Of a DNA stretch of 64,000 nucleotides, positions 52,991 to 61,564 are shown piece after piece. Location: the NCBI GenBank assembly GCA_023412665.1, contig JAEZCA010000043.1, positions 1 through 64,000 of the forward strand, written 5' to 3'. Both the position numbers and the translations under genes were made by a program. Below the pieces are notes generated by a model. That model was given only the letters and a program-made list of their open reading frames with translations. It searched no databases and was not told the DNA's origin. The stretch comes from Bacillota bacterium. GTDB lineage: Bacteria > Bacillota > Clostridia > Acetivibrionales > DTU013. Each line of letters starts with the position of its first letter. The first letter of the stretch is position 1.

Positions 52991-53039
52991 ATTGGAATAC
53001 AATGAATATAGAGAGAACAATATGAGGGAGAGGCGTTGG

Positions 53040-53543
53040 ATGGACGAACTGGATGTAAAAATCATTAAGCTGCTGCAGGAAAACGCAAGGGTCACTGCAT
53101 CCGATATAGCAGGCGCTGTCAGCCTGTCGGTGCCTGCAGTAAGCGAGAGGCTGAAAAAGCTTGAAACATCGGGAGTAATCAAACAGTACACAGCCATCGT
53201 CAACCCCGAATACTTCCAAAAAGCATTGATGGCCATAGTGTTTATTTCTCTGGACCGTCCACGGTTCGTCGAAGTCTTTGCCGAATTTGTGAAACAACAG
53301 GATGACATCCTTGAATGCCACTACCTCGCCGGCGACTTTGATTACGCATTGAAGGTCGTAACAGAAAACACATCGACGCTCCAGGAGTTGCTCAACAGGA
53401 TAAAAAGCGTGCAGGGCGTGCAAAAGACAAGGACTACGGTAATACTGTCCACAGCAAAAAACAACTACTCGGTCATCCCTGAAGATCCCGCAGTCAGGGA
53501 GCATACAGGCAGACGGGAAGGAAAAACAGATAGGAGGTGTTAG
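53040..53543 (+). CDS. Lrp/AsnC family transcriptional regulator
   Basis: A 167-residue regulator. N-terminal winged helix-turn-helix (about 1-60: LDVKIIKLLQENARVTASDIA, SVPAVSERLKKLE) and a C-terminal RAM ligand-binding domain (about 70-150: AIVFISLDRP, HYLAGDFDYALKV). It would respond to an amino acid or related small molecule and form octamers. ATG start with GGGAGAGG six bases upstream, rather than two earlier in-frame codons. A small partner gene begins three bases after its stop. Confidence 0.9.
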   Translation: MDELDVKIIKLLQENARVTASDIAGAVSLSVPAVSERLKKLETSGVIKQYTAIVNPEYFQKALMAIVFISLDRPRFVEVFAEFVKQQDDILECHYLAGDFDYALKVVTENTSTLQELLNRIKSVQGVQKTRTTVILSTAKNNYSVIPEDPAVREHTGRREGKTDRRC

Positions 53544-53545
53544 TG

Positions 53546-53746
53546 ATGCTGGGAGACGGATTTTATAACAATGACCTGATCACATTCCCACAGGCTGAAA
53601 AAGGCAAAGGGCTGGATGTATACTGCAGACTGGAAGGCTTTGACTTTCAGCAGCTGGCATCTGAAAGCCCGTACAAAAAAATACTGGCGATTCTCAAGAA
53701 AAAGCAGGAAAAAAACAGGCCTGAGATCCCCACAGAAAAGCAGTAG
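53546..53746 (+). CDS. Small hypothetical protein, Lrp operon
   Basis: A 66-residue protein of unknown function with no membrane segment. It begins MLGDGFYNNDLITF, then a charged middle and a Lys-rich helical C-terminus (KKILAILKKKQEK). A strong AGGAGGT site seven to eight bases before the ATG, inside the end of the Lrp gene, shows that it is genuinely translated and coupled to the regulator. It could modulate the regulator, but nothing in the sequence proves it. Confidence 0.65.
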   Translation: MLGDGFYNNDLITFPQAEKGKGLDVYCRLEGFDFQQLASESPYKKILAILKKKQEKNRPEIPTEKQ

Positions 53747-53855
53747 GCAAATTCAGCCATGAAGTACCATGAAAGGCTATTGTGTATAAATAGGTATTAA
53801 TAAAATACATGAATATCAGGTCATGGGCATGCGACACATAACGCAGCATGCTGCA

Positions 53856-53890
53856 AAAAGCCCGGGATTCCGCATACTCCCGGGCTTGAA
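53856..53890 (-). terminator. Terminator after the LTA-synthase-like gene
   Basis: AAGCCCGGGA / TCCCGGGCTT form a 10-bp perfect stem; on the minus strand it is followed by TTTTTGC. It lies just past the stop codon. Confidence 0.8.
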
Positions 53891-53893
53891 CTT

Positions 53894-56158
53894 TCATTTC
53901 TGCTCATTCTCCTTCAGTACTTTACCATAATAGTCTGTTTCAAGTATTTTGGTTGAGTATTTAAATTTATCCGCTACGATTTTATTGACGCTCTTGACGT
54001 AATCCTTGTCCTCCTCTGTCCCATCCAGGAAGGTCACATTATTCTTTTGAGAATTGTACATAGCCCTGTCCGTTATCCAGCTCCGGTTTGAAAAAATGAC
54101 CAGCGGAGGCGTCGAAGACAGGATATCCCTACCCATCAGCAGACGGGAATCGTAATCAAGCCCTAACAGGTTCGATACGGTAGGTATGATATCAAGGCTT
54201 GCACATGGCTTCTCTACAATGACGGGTTCCATTCCCTTTTTATATATTATCAGAGTGCTCTTGTATAACTCAAAATTTGATTCCACCTCATGGCCGGCAA
54301 GCTCATTGAGCTTCTCCCTCTCCAGCCCGTAAGGATAGTGGTCGGGGCTGAGGACTATGACCGTATTCTCTGCTATTCCTGCCGCTTCCAGCTTATCCAT
54401 CAGCGATTTCATTGCAAATTCCAGTTCCAGATTGCAGGCTATATACGCCTTTGATTCATCCGAATAAGGCAGATGGTCCACATATTTTTTATTCTTGCTT
54501 GCCATATGGTTTCCAAAAAAGTTGTAGTTCATATGGCCGCTGACAGTCATGTAATATGTATGGAACGGCTGCTGGCCTGCATATTCATCAAACGTGACAT
54601 CTATCATTTCAAGGTCGGATTCCGGCCACGACTTCTTCACCTCAAGGCCGTTTCCCACTCCCTTGTAATCATAGCCCAGGTTGGGGTGGGACACATCTCT
54701 TTTATAATAGGTGTATGTGTGATTATGGTATGCCTTTGTGGTGTATCCCAGCTGTCTGAGCTGATTGCCCATTGCAAAGGGCATATAGTTGCTGCCCGAT
54801 TTTGCCATGCTCCATACTCCGCTCTTGGGGATCAATCCTGTACATGCCACGTATTCACCATCGGATGTACTTACCCACCAAACAGGGTTATAAAAATTCT
54901 TGAAAACAAAGCCCTCATTGATCATCTTGTAAAGGGTGGGAGTCAGCTCCGGACTCACTGCATAGGGCGAAAATCCCTCTGCAGTGAGCATTATCAGATT
55001 GCAGCCCTTGAACATGCCCGTATATTCATTGGTGGCAGTGGGCTCCACAGTCGAGAAGTATTTGTGCATCGGGTATAGCGGATCCTCCTCCCCTGAGGCC
55101 ATCAGTGACTCGAAATCAATATCCATTATGTTATATGGTTTAACCGGCTCTGCAGGATCATCAGGCACCACCGGATCACTCTCTCCGGACTGCTCCGGGT
55201 CGTGTTCGCCTGTTCCCTCGCCTGACTGGTTTCCAACGGCGCCGCCTTTGCTGCCGTCTGTGTTTCCGTCAGTGGTACCTGTACCTTCTCCGGCAGAGTT
55301 TACGGGATCAGTGACTCTTCCGTCAGCGTCAGACCCATCGAACGTACCATCTTTGCTATTTTCAGCAGCATATATACTGCCTGAAACAGCATCCTGGAGC
55401 ATGCCAGACGCAAGCCTTTCAACATCAAGCCGTATCGTAGTGAAAACCCCCAGCCTGTTTACCGAAAGCTCGGGAGAAAATGCATCAAAATATAGCGTAT
55501 TCTGGGATGTCGGACCGTCACCGGTCAACGCGACACATACAACGGAAGATGAATAGCTGATTATGCAAAATGCGAGAACAATGCTCAATTCCAACTGCTT
55601 TTTTTCTTTGGGCACAAGATATTTACCGAATACCAACTCTATTATAAACGGGACAAACAGCAGTATTACCGCTGCAGCATTTTTAAGCAGCGCCTCAACG
55701 ACAATATCCCAGAATTGCACCGCATCTCCTGCCGCGCCTAGGGAAATCAATGAAAAAGGAGTGCGGAATATACAATAGTATATCAGTTGCACGCCGTATA
55801 CAATAGTGATAGCGAGGGTTGCTGCAGCAGCAGCCTTCTTGACAAATTTCAACGGGAAAAGACTGACCAGAATATAAATGGCAGTGCCTCCGGATACAGC
55901 AAAAATCAACGCAAAAAAATAGTCAAACGACAGATCCCTAAATATCCATACCCTGTACAAAAGCTCCATGTATGCTACGAGCAGAATAAAAAAGCATAGG
56001 AGCCAGTATTCATTGATAAATGCCGAAAGAATACCGACGTTTTTAGATTTTCTGATCTTTTTGATTTGCTCATTGTTCCTATAAAACTCACCGGCGTTTT
56101 TATATAAGCCCTTAAAAAATTCAATATTTATTTTTTCTAGTTTCATTGAAGCAAACAT
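53894..56158 (-). CDS. LTA synthase-like sulfatase-fold membrane enzyme
   Basis: A 754-residue polytopic protein. About five N-terminal membrane helices (about 50-220) precede a Gly/Asp/Ser/Thr-rich low-complexity linker (about 270-335) and an extracellular sulfatase-fold domain (about 370-700). Visible catalytic pieces: LIMLTAEGFSP, the nucleophile region WWVSTSDGEY with Thr, and a late metal site VIVLSPDHYPYG. Relatives transfer glycerol phosphate from phosphatidylglycerol to build lipoteichoic acid, or add phosphoethanolamine/phosphoglycerol to glycans. The long disordered linker is not typical of LtaS. The exact start is uncertain since the ribosome binding site is weak. Confidence 0.85.
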   Translation of the reverse strand: MFASMKLEKINIEFFKGLYKNAGEFYRNNEQIKKIRKSKNVGILSAFINEYWLLCFFILLVAYMELLYRVWIFRDLSFDYFFALIFAVSGGTAIYILVSLFPLKFVKKAAAAATLAITIVYGVQLIYYCIFRTPFSLISLGAAGDAVQFWDIVVEALLKNAAAVILLFVPFIIELVFGKYLVPKEKKQLELSIVLAFCIISYSSSVVCVALTGDGPTSQNTLYFDAFSPELSVNRLGVFTTIRLDVERLASGMLQDAVSGSIYAAENSKDGTFDGSDADGRVTDPVNSAGEGTGTTDGNTDGSKGGAVGNQSGEGTGEHDPEQSGESDPVVPDDPAEPVKPYNIMDIDFESLMASGEEDPLYPMHKYFSTVEPTATNEYTGMFKGCNLIMLTAEGFSPYAVSPELTPTLYKMINEGFVFKNFYNPVWWVSTSDGEYVACTGLIPKSGVWSMAKSGSNYMPFAMGNQLRQLGYTTKAYHNHTYTYYKRDVSHPNLGYDYKGVGNGLEVKKSWPESDLEMIDVTFDEYAGQQPFHTYYMTVSGHMNYNFFGNHMASKNKKYVDHLPYSDESKAYIACNLELEFAMKSLMDKLEAAGIAENTVIVLSPDHYPYGLEREKLNELAGHEVESNFELYKSTLIIYKKGMEPVIVEKPCASLDIIPTVSNLLGLDYDSRLLMGRDILSSTPPLVIFSNRSWITDRAMYNSQKNNVTFLDGTEEDKDYVKSVNKIVADKFKYSTKILETDYYGKVLKENEQK

Positions 56159-56546
56159 CTTCTTTCTGTGGCATTGCGTTCTTCAGCTCCTGACTGTAAT
56201 TGCTATGCCACCAATCCACTATTCAGTACTTCCAATGAAATATATTCTATCAGCTTTGATTTCAACGGGCAACAAAAGATTTGGAAACAATCAGAAGGTG
56301 ATGGCAAGTCCTCCGGCAGAGCAGGATTTACTTCGTCATGATCAGAATATTCACTGCTATACTTTCGGGGGCTGTTAAAACACATCGTTATCGCCATGTA
56401 AAAATTGATGATCAGTCCCATTTCTGAAGGGTATTTCACCACGGACAGCATAACACACAGCTATAGCTTCTTTTTGCGCAGTCTGAGTTTCAGTCTGCAA
56501 GAGTAAGGGTATGATATGTGAAGAGCAAATGAAAGGGGTAATCTTT
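56159..56546. other. Intergenic region, no gene called
   Basis: An 82-codon minus-strand open frame (56203-56451) lacks a ribosome binding site and has no recognisable features, so it is not annotated. A TATGAT at 56510-56515 could be a -10 box for the cyclase-family gene but the -35 is weak. Confidence 0.35.
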
Positions 56547-57167
56547 ATGAAACTTTATGATATCTCAATGCCAATTAATGAAAATATTCCCGTTTACGGA
56601 AACAAGGCCGGAAAGGGTCCTGTCATAACCACTGTCACCGACTACAACACCGGCTCCATACACGAGAGCGTCATAAGTATGAATCTACACACAGGCACCC
56701 ATATCGACGCCCCTCTCCACATGATCCAGGGAGGCAGCACATTTGAAACTATTGATATAAGCCGCCTTGTCACTCCATGCTGCGTCTATGATTTCACCGG
56801 CGCAGAGGAAAGGATAACGGCCAATGACCTTAGAGCAAAAGATATCCAGCCCGGCTCCTTCATTTTGCTGAAAACCAGGAACTCGTTTTTTGAAGGCTTT
56901 GATCCGGGATTTGTTTATGTAGACGCATCAGCAGCAGAATATCTCAGTGATAAAGGGATCATCGGTGTAGGCATCGACTCCCTTGGGATAGAAAGAGCTC
57001 AGCCGGGTCATGAAACCCACAAGACACTGCTAGGCAACGGGATCATCATACTTGAAGGCCTTCGCCTGGCAGATATCAGGGAAGGCGAATACAAGCTGAT
57101 AGCTTTGCCGCTCAGAATAACCGGCACTGAAGCTTCTCCGGCAAGGGCTGTGCTTATTGAGGAATAA
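56547..57167 (+). CDS. Cyclase/kynurenine formamidase-family hydrolase
   Basis: A 206-residue metal-dependent hydrolase of the cyclase (PF04199) family that includes kynurenine formamidase and isatin hydrolase. The signature NLHTGTHIDAPLHM (HxGTHxDxPxH, about residue 50-63) is intact, and a late HETHKTLLGNGI segment supplies the other active-site His residues. The start follows AAAGGGG eight bases upstream, rejecting 12 earlier codons. It is 1.5 kb upstream of a tryptophan-type transporter, so a role in kynurenine or tryptophan metabolism is possible but unsupported by other genes. Confidence 0.82.
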   Translation: MKLYDISMPINENIPVYGNKAGKGPVITTVTDYNTGSIHESVISMNLHTGTHIDAPLHMIQGGSTFETIDISRLVTPCCVYDFTGAEERITANDLRAKDIQPGSFILLKTRNSFFEGFDPGFVYVDASAAEYLSDKGIIGVGIDSLGIERAQPGHETHKTLLGNGIIILEGLRLADIREGEYKLIALPLRITGTEASPARAVLIEE

Positions 57168-57194
57168 AGCGGCCATCCTTACTGCAAAAGCAGA

Positions 57195-57344
57195 GGGCAC
57201 TACTCACTTTTTCAACATTTGAACGATATTTTTTAGAATAGTTCTCATTTTTATTGTCCAGAGGTGTCCGCACCCTCCATTGTCTATGAAAATTGGCCTT
57301 CTAGAGTATAGTTTTGTTCAAAAGCTGCAAAAATGAGTAGTCCC
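57195..57344. mobile_element. MITE-like element, 150 bp with imperfect terminal inverted repeats
   Basis: Terminal arms 57195-57224 (GGGCACTACTCACTTTTTC..TTTGAAC) and 57316-57344 (inverted GGGACTACTCATTTTTGC..TTTGAAC) match at about 20 of 26 positions plus the GGG ends. The interior is noncoding. The outline is that of a MITE or solo remnant of an insertion sequence. No flanking target duplication is obvious. Confidence 0.5.
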
Positions 57345-57440
57345 ATAAGGGTTTTATGCATAATTAAATGCCTTTCGGAAAAACACTTTTCAGACAGTCT
57401 GACCTGTAGAGGTGGGGCGGGGGACCCATCTATCGCCTCG

Positions 57441-58109
57441 TTACAATGCGATCTCAAGCCTGATAAGTCGCGCAAGTATCCGGACTTCATTCTTTGACAC
57501 TGTTTCTGTGGACAGTTTGCCGCTGTTCCCCACCAGAAGAAGCTTTTCCTGATCCAGCCTCTTTATCTGGCGTATCATCCTTGCTCCTTTATACTCGACA
57601 AGACATAAAGAATCCCTCTCTGCCTCTCCCGTTCTAAAGGCCAGCGCAACATCCCCCTTCATTATCCTGAAACCGGACATGCTGTCATCTTCAGCTTTTA
57701 TATAAAGGACCTTGTCCTTCGGACAGCCCTCCACCTTGTTATCTATAATGGGCAATTGTCTTGAAGCCAATGATTTCTCAAGATCGTATCCATAGACGGG
57801 CACAGTCATGATGACTCCTGCAAGCGCGTCAGTCCAGATTTCCCTGACCGGCTTTTCGATCACTTTTTTCACTGTTTTGTCGGGCTCAGGCCTGCTCCTT
57901 ATCTCTGTCTCATCGAACAAATCAAGCTTCCCGGCCTCCTGGCGCAGCGCCTTTGACACCCGGTTGATAAGGTCGCTGTTCATGACCCTTTTGCCGTTCT
58001 CGACTTCATCTATAAAGCCTTCGGAAACACCGACCAGCCTGCCAAGCTGCTTCTGTGTCATTCCGGCTTCCTTCCTCAGTCTGCATATTTCAGAACCGAT
58101 CCTGCTCAT
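57441..58109 (-). CDS. XRE-family regulator with S24/LexA-like domain
   Basis: A 222-residue repressor-like protein. N-terminal HTH (about 4-60: LRKEAGMTQKQLGRLVGVSEGFIDEVENGKR), a linker containing an Ala-Gly (about residue 96) where LexA-type proteins are cleaved, and a C-terminal S24 peptidase fold with the Ser of EDDSMSG. The position of the LexA catalytic Lys appears to be Arg (ARMIRQIK), so self-cleavage may be lost. GGAGG is six bases upstream. No phage genes accompany it, so it is a stand-alone regulator of unknown targets, not an obvious prophage repressor. Confidence 0.82.
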   Translation of the reverse strand: MSRIGSEICRLRKEAGMTQKQLGRLVGVSEGFIDEVENGKRVMNSDLINRVSKALRQEAGKLDLFDETEIRSRPEPDKTVKKVIEKPVREIWTDALAGVIMTVPVYGYDLEKSLASRQLPIIDNKVEGCPKDKVLYIKAEDDSMSGFRIMKGDVALAFRTGEAERDSLCLVEYKGARMIRQIKRLDQEKLLLVGNSGKLSTETVSKNEVRILARLIRLEIAL

Positions 58110-58258
58110 AACTTATCCTCCAATAGCTATAGCTGTAAATATATATTCTTCTTGACCTGTACAAAACTAAGGCCACTGTATAATTTATTACTACCACAAA
58201 ATATATCCTAGAGGAAAACCTGCCGCAAGTCAACGCTGCCAAACCAAACAACATTTTA

Positions 58259-58288
58259 TTGACAATAAATATGTTCCCATGGTATTAT
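58259..58288 (+). promoter_or_regulatory. Promoter of the T-box/trpXYZ operon
   Basis: TTGACA (58259-58264), an 18-base spacer and TATTAT (58283-58288). Transcription would begin near 58295, at the base of the T-box stem I. Confidence 0.75.
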
Positions 58289-58294
58289 TTTCTA

Positions 58295-58556
58295 AACCGA
58301 TGAAGAGGGTGTAAAACTGTGGAACCGGTCACAAAGAGAGTCGGGGGTGCTGGGATCCCGGCGGACAGGAGCAGACAAATGGGCCTCTGAGGGCGAAGCG
58401 AAAGGAATGGATATTCCGAGTAACATCCGACGTCCGGCCGACGTTATATGGCTAAGAGTGTGTCGGCACTCTGTAAAGCGGATGCATTATACATTGCATC
58501 AATTAAGGTGGTACCGCAGGTTGACGCCTGTCCTTTGATTAGGATAGGCGTTTTTT
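58295..58556 (+). ncRNA. T-box riboswitch, probable tRNA-Trp sensor
   Basis: The T-box core TAAGGTGGTACCGCAGG lies at 58504-58520, directly before a terminator hairpin at 58525-58556. The stem I region has the AG-bulge-like AAAGAGAG (58334-58341) and a candidate specifier UGG at 58408-58410 within GGAATGGATATTCC. Uncharged tRNA pairs with the specifier and the T-box bulge and stabilises the antiterminator. Trp is preferred because UGG is at a plausible place and the transporter is of TrpXYZ type; the specifier was placed by eye. Confidence 0.88.
58525..58556 (+). terminator. T-box-controlled terminator
   Basis: CGCCTGTCCT pairs with AGGATAGGCG over 10 bp with one G-T pair, followed by TTTTTTG. 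It is mutually exclusive with the T-box antiterminator. Confidence 0.88.
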
Positions 58557-58712
58557 GTTTTTCTGTTTCAGCGGATCCATGAAGCAGACTCAAACAAAAA
58601 GACCGGTCGGTGTACTGAATAAAAAATGCTGTCAGTACGCATCTGTTTATGAAAAACGACAAAAATAATAAGTATTGTACAATATAGTACATATCAAACA
58701 GGAGGAATCGAA

Positions 58713-59690
58713 ATGAAAAAATTGCTGAAGGTCTTCACCGTTATCCTGGCAGTACTATCACTCACTATGTCATTGACGGCATGCGGCGGTAAAAAAGTCA
58801 TTGAGGTCGGCATCGTCCAGATCGTGGAGCATCCCTCCCTCAACACCATACGCGAAGCATGTATTGCGCGCATGGCTGAGCTTGGTTACAAGGACGGCGA
58901 AAACATAAAGATCGACTATCAGAACGCACAAAATGATCAGACAAATCTCAATACAATATGCCAGAAATTCAAGGCCAACAAAAAAGACCTTATAATCGCC
59001 ATCGCTACACCGTCGGCACAGGCAGCCGCTTCAATCTCCCCCGACATTCCGGTGCTGTTTTCAGCCTGCACTGACCCGTTGGGCTCAGGGCTGGTAGCCA
59101 ACCTTGAAAAGCCCGGAGGAAATGTGACCGGTACCTCGGATGCCGTATCGGCTGCAATGATAATGGAGCTTGCAAAGCGCATCACTCCTGATATCAAGAC
59201 AGTAGGAGCACTCTACAACTCCAGTGAGACAAACTCCATATCCGTTATAAACAACCTTAAGGAGTACTGTACCGCTAATGGTATACAGGTCATTGAGGGC
59301 ACGGTCACCAATTCCTCAGAGGTCCAGCAGGTAACACAGTCTCTGGCAGGCAAGGTCGATGCGATCTTCTCCCCGATAGACAACACCATAGCCTCTGCAA
59401 TGCCCATAGTGACACAAGTTGCGGAAAATGCGAAGATACCGGTTTATGTCGGAGCGGATTCCATGGTATCGGATGGAGGACTTGCGACCTACGGCATCAA
59501 CTATACCGTACTCGGACAGGAAACCGGAGTTATGGCCGTCGAGATCCTTAATGGCAAAAAACCGGGAGATATGCCGGTAAAAACCATGACGGACATGGAC
59601 ATATACGTTAACAAGAAAACTGCTGAAGCAATAGGCATAACAATACCAGAGGATGTGCTTAAGGAAGCAGCGCAGGTATTCGGCGAGTAG
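58713..59690 (+). CDS. trpX: ABC transporter substrate-binding lipoprotein, TrpX family
   Basis: A 325-residue lipoprotein of the COG2984 (TrpX) type. The signal peptide and lipobox LTAC-GG place the mature N-terminus near Cys24. The type I binding-protein fold has IGVVQIVEHPSLNTI-like and LDAI-type elements, here GIVQIVEHPSLNT and PVLFSACTDPLGSGLV. AGGAGG sits seven bases upstream. It follows a T-box, so it is induced by lack of the cognate charged tRNA. Known T-box-controlled members import tryptophan; the substrate here is predicted from this precedent. Confidence 0.85.
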   Translation: MKKLLKVFTVILAVLSLTMSLTACGGKKVIEVGIVQIVEHPSLNTIREACIARMAELGYKDGENIKIDYQNAQNDQTNLNTICQKFKANKKDLIIAIATPSAQAAASISPDIPVLFSACTDPLGSGLVANLEKPGGNVTGTSDAVSAAMIMELAKRITPDIKTVGALYNSSETNSISVINNLKEYCTANGIQVIEGTVTNSSEVQQVTQSLAGKVDAIFSPIDNTIASAMPIVTQVAENAKIPVYVGADSMVSDGGLATYGINYTVLGQETGVMAVEILNGKKPGDMPVKTMTDMDIYVNKKTAEAIGITIPEDVLKEAAQVFGE

Positions 59691-59713
59691 TACCTGCGAT
59701 CCGGCATAAATTG

Positions 59714-59741
59714 TTGCGGTAATAAAAATGAGTGATATAAT
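59714..59741 (+). promoter_or_regulatory. Possible internal promoter before the permease
   Basis: TTGCGG, a 16-base spacer and TATAAT (59736-59741). It would let the permease and ATPase genes be transcribed without the T-box. A weaker relative of the recurrent motif, TTTTTACTTTGAACGATAGC.., follows at 59754-59783. Confidence 0.4.
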
Positions 59742-59808
59742 AGATGCGAAAGCGAATTTTTACTTTGAACGATAGCACAATAAGAATCAACATGGGGAGT
59801 CGTAGAAA

Positions 59809-60729
59809 ATGCTTGATATAATAAAGGGTTCGGCCGAGCTGGGCATTATCTATGCAATAATGGCGCTGGGGGTATTCATATCGTTTCGCACATTAAATAT
59901 GCCGGATCTGACGGTGGACAGCAGCTTCACACTTGGAGCTGCCTTCTCTGCCGTATTGTGTGTTAGCGGTCACCCTGTGCTGGGCCTTGTAATAGCATTC
60001 ATCGCGGGCTGTGCAGCAGGAAGCATCACCGCATTGCTTACCACAAAGCTGAAGATCCAGCCGATCCTTTCCGGCATACTCATGATGCTGGCGTTATATT
60101 CGTTAAATCTAAAGGTTATGGGCAATAAATCAAATATTCCTTTATCCAGGATCATGAATATTCCAACTATATTCAGCCCGTTTTTTGACACACCTGTCGA
60201 ATATTACATCGCACTTATTATATGCTTGGCGGTGCTGGCGGCATTGATAGCGCTGCTGTATTATTTTCTCAAGACCAAATTTGGTCTTGTTCTGCGTGCC
60301 ACAGGCGACAATGAAAAAATGGTAAGGGCCTCCGGCGTAGATACGGATTTCACGACAATCGTCGGCCTTGCACTGTCCAATGGCCTTGTAGCGCTTTCAG
60401 GCGCCATGATAGCCCAATACCAGGGGTTTACGGATGTGGGTATGGGAATAGGCATGGTCGTAATAGGTCTGGCTTCAGTCATTATCGGAGAAGTTATATT
60501 CGGCACAAGCTCCCTGTTGAGAAGGCTTATTGCAGTTGTACTTGGTGCAGTGCTGTATAGATTCATAATTGCAGGTGCGCTTGAGCTTGGCATGCCGCCA
60601 ACAGACCTGAAGCTGGTGTCCGCCATCATTGTTGCCATCGCTTTATCAATGGGGACGATCCGTGACAGGGTAATTTCGCTCACCGGCAGACAGGCCGCTA
60701 TGAGCAGGCAGAAGGGAGGCCGGCAATAA
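59809..60729 (+). CDS. trpY: ABC transporter permease, TrpY family
   Basis: A 306-residue inner-membrane permease of the COG4120 group with about eight hydrophobic segments. It has the MALGVFISFRTLNMPDLTVD start typical of this branch, related to the branched-chain amino acid (LivH-like) permeases, and FGLVLRATGDNEKMVRASGVD. GGGGAG precedes the ATG by eight to nine bases. Its stop overlaps the ATPase start by one base. Confidence 0.87.
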   Translation: MLDIIKGSAELGIIYAIMALGVFISFRTLNMPDLTVDSSFTLGAAFSAVLCVSGHPVLGLVIAFIAGCAAGSITALLTTKLKIQPILSGILMMLALYSLNLKVMGNKSNIPLSRIMNIPTIFSPFFDTPVEYYIALIICLAVLAALIALLYYFLKTKFGLVLRATGDNEKMVRASGVDTDFTTIVGLALSNGLVALSGAMIAQYQGFTDVGMGIGMVVIGLASVIIGEVIFGTSSLLRRLIAVVLGAVLYRFIIAGALELGMPPTDLKLVSAIIVAIALSMGTIRDRVISLTGRQAAMSRQKGGRQ

Positions 60730-61523
60730 TGCTAGTTATAGAAAACATGACAAAAATATTCAATAAGGGGAGCGTTAATGAAAAGGCCGCCCTGACCAAT
60801 ATCAGCCTTACACTGAAGGAAGGCGAGTTTGTCACTGTCATAGGCGGCAATGGCGCAGGTAAATCGACGCTGCTCAACTGCATCTCGGGTGTATTTGATA
60901 TAGATATTGGAAAAATATCCATAGACAACATCGATATCACAAGAACCCCCGAGCACAAGCGTGCGGCATATATCGGCAGAGTGTTCCAGGATCCGTTGAT
61001 GGGAACGGCCTTTGATATGACGATAGAGGAAAATCTGGCTATAGCATACCAAAGAGGCAGGTCAAGAGGCCTTAAGCCAGGTATATCAAAGCCGGATTCG
61101 AAATTTTTCAAAGAAAAGCTGGCACAGCTGGAGCTGGGACTGGAAAGCAGGATAAAAGAAAAGGTCGGAAGGCTCTCAGGAGGGCAGAGACAGGCACTGA
61201 CACTGCTGATGGCCACCATAGTAAAGCCCAGGCTGCTGCTGCTCGACGAACACACGGCAGCATTGGATCCCTCGATAGCGAGCAAGGTCCTGGAGCTCAC
61301 CGACGAAGTCGTTAAAGAAAACAACCTGTGTACACTGATGATCACACATAATATGAAGGCAGCGCTTGACCATGGCACCCGTACGATCATGATGCACGAA
61401 GGCAGCATTATCATGGATATCAGCGGCAAGGAACGAGAGGGTGTCACAGTTGAATGGCTGATAGAGCAGTTCGGCCGCAAGAGCGGCACAGGCCTTGACA
61501 ACGACAGGATGCTTCTGGGGTAA
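60729..61523 (+). CDS. trpZ: ABC transporter ATP-binding protein, TrpZ family
   Basis: A 264-residue ATPase of the COG1101 type for the preceding permease. Walker A GGNGAGKST (about 38-46), signature LSGGQRQAL, and the Walker B variant LLLLDEHTAALDP, in which DEH replaces DEP; this variant is usual in this transporter group. H-loop MITHNMKAAL. The ATG overlaps the permease stop (TAATG). The operon ends near here with a following amidohydrolase 41 bases later. Confidence 0.9.
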   Translation: MLVIENMTKIFNKGSVNEKAALTNISLTLKEGEFVTVIGGNGAGKSTLLNCISGVFDIDIGKISIDNIDITRTPEHKRAAYIGRVFQDPLMGTAFDMTIEENLAIAYQRGRSRGLKPGISKPDSKFFKEKLAQLELGLESRIKEKVGRLSGGQRQALTLLMATIVKPRLLLLDEHTAALDPSIASKVLELTDEVVKENNLCTLMITHNMKAALDHGTRTIMMHEGSIIMDISGKEREGVTVEWLIEQFGRKSGTGLDNDRMLLG

Positions 61524-61564
61524 AGCAGCCGGATATATTACTAAACAAAAAGAAGGTTATTATT

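Larger units (their letters stand above)
52617..53039. other. AT-rich divergent intergenic region
   Basis: Contains the 21-bp motif copy at 52754-52774 directed toward the toroid protein and a palindrome at 52974-52990 before the Lrp gene. Between them, 52850-52970 is very AT-rich with several TTTAAA-like boxes (ATTTAAACG, AACTTAAATATG), which could be further regulator sites. No coding sequence is seen. Confidence 0.5.

Noticed and set aside
56203..56451. An 82-codon minus-strand open frame in the gap before the cyclase-family gene
   Set aside because: No ribosome binding site, no recognisable motif and no codon pattern like its neighbours.
57441..58109. XRE-S24 gene considered as a sign of a prophage
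   Set aside because: No integrase, structural phage gene or attachment-like repeats in the flanking DNA.
58347..58538. A 63-codon open frame within the T-box leader
   Set aside because: It overlaps conserved riboswitch structure; the T-box core explains the sequence.
60698..61501. A 267-codon open frame opposite the trpZ ATPase
   Set aside because: Ser/Leu-rich translation mirrors codon structure of the conserved ATPase; no ribosome binding site.
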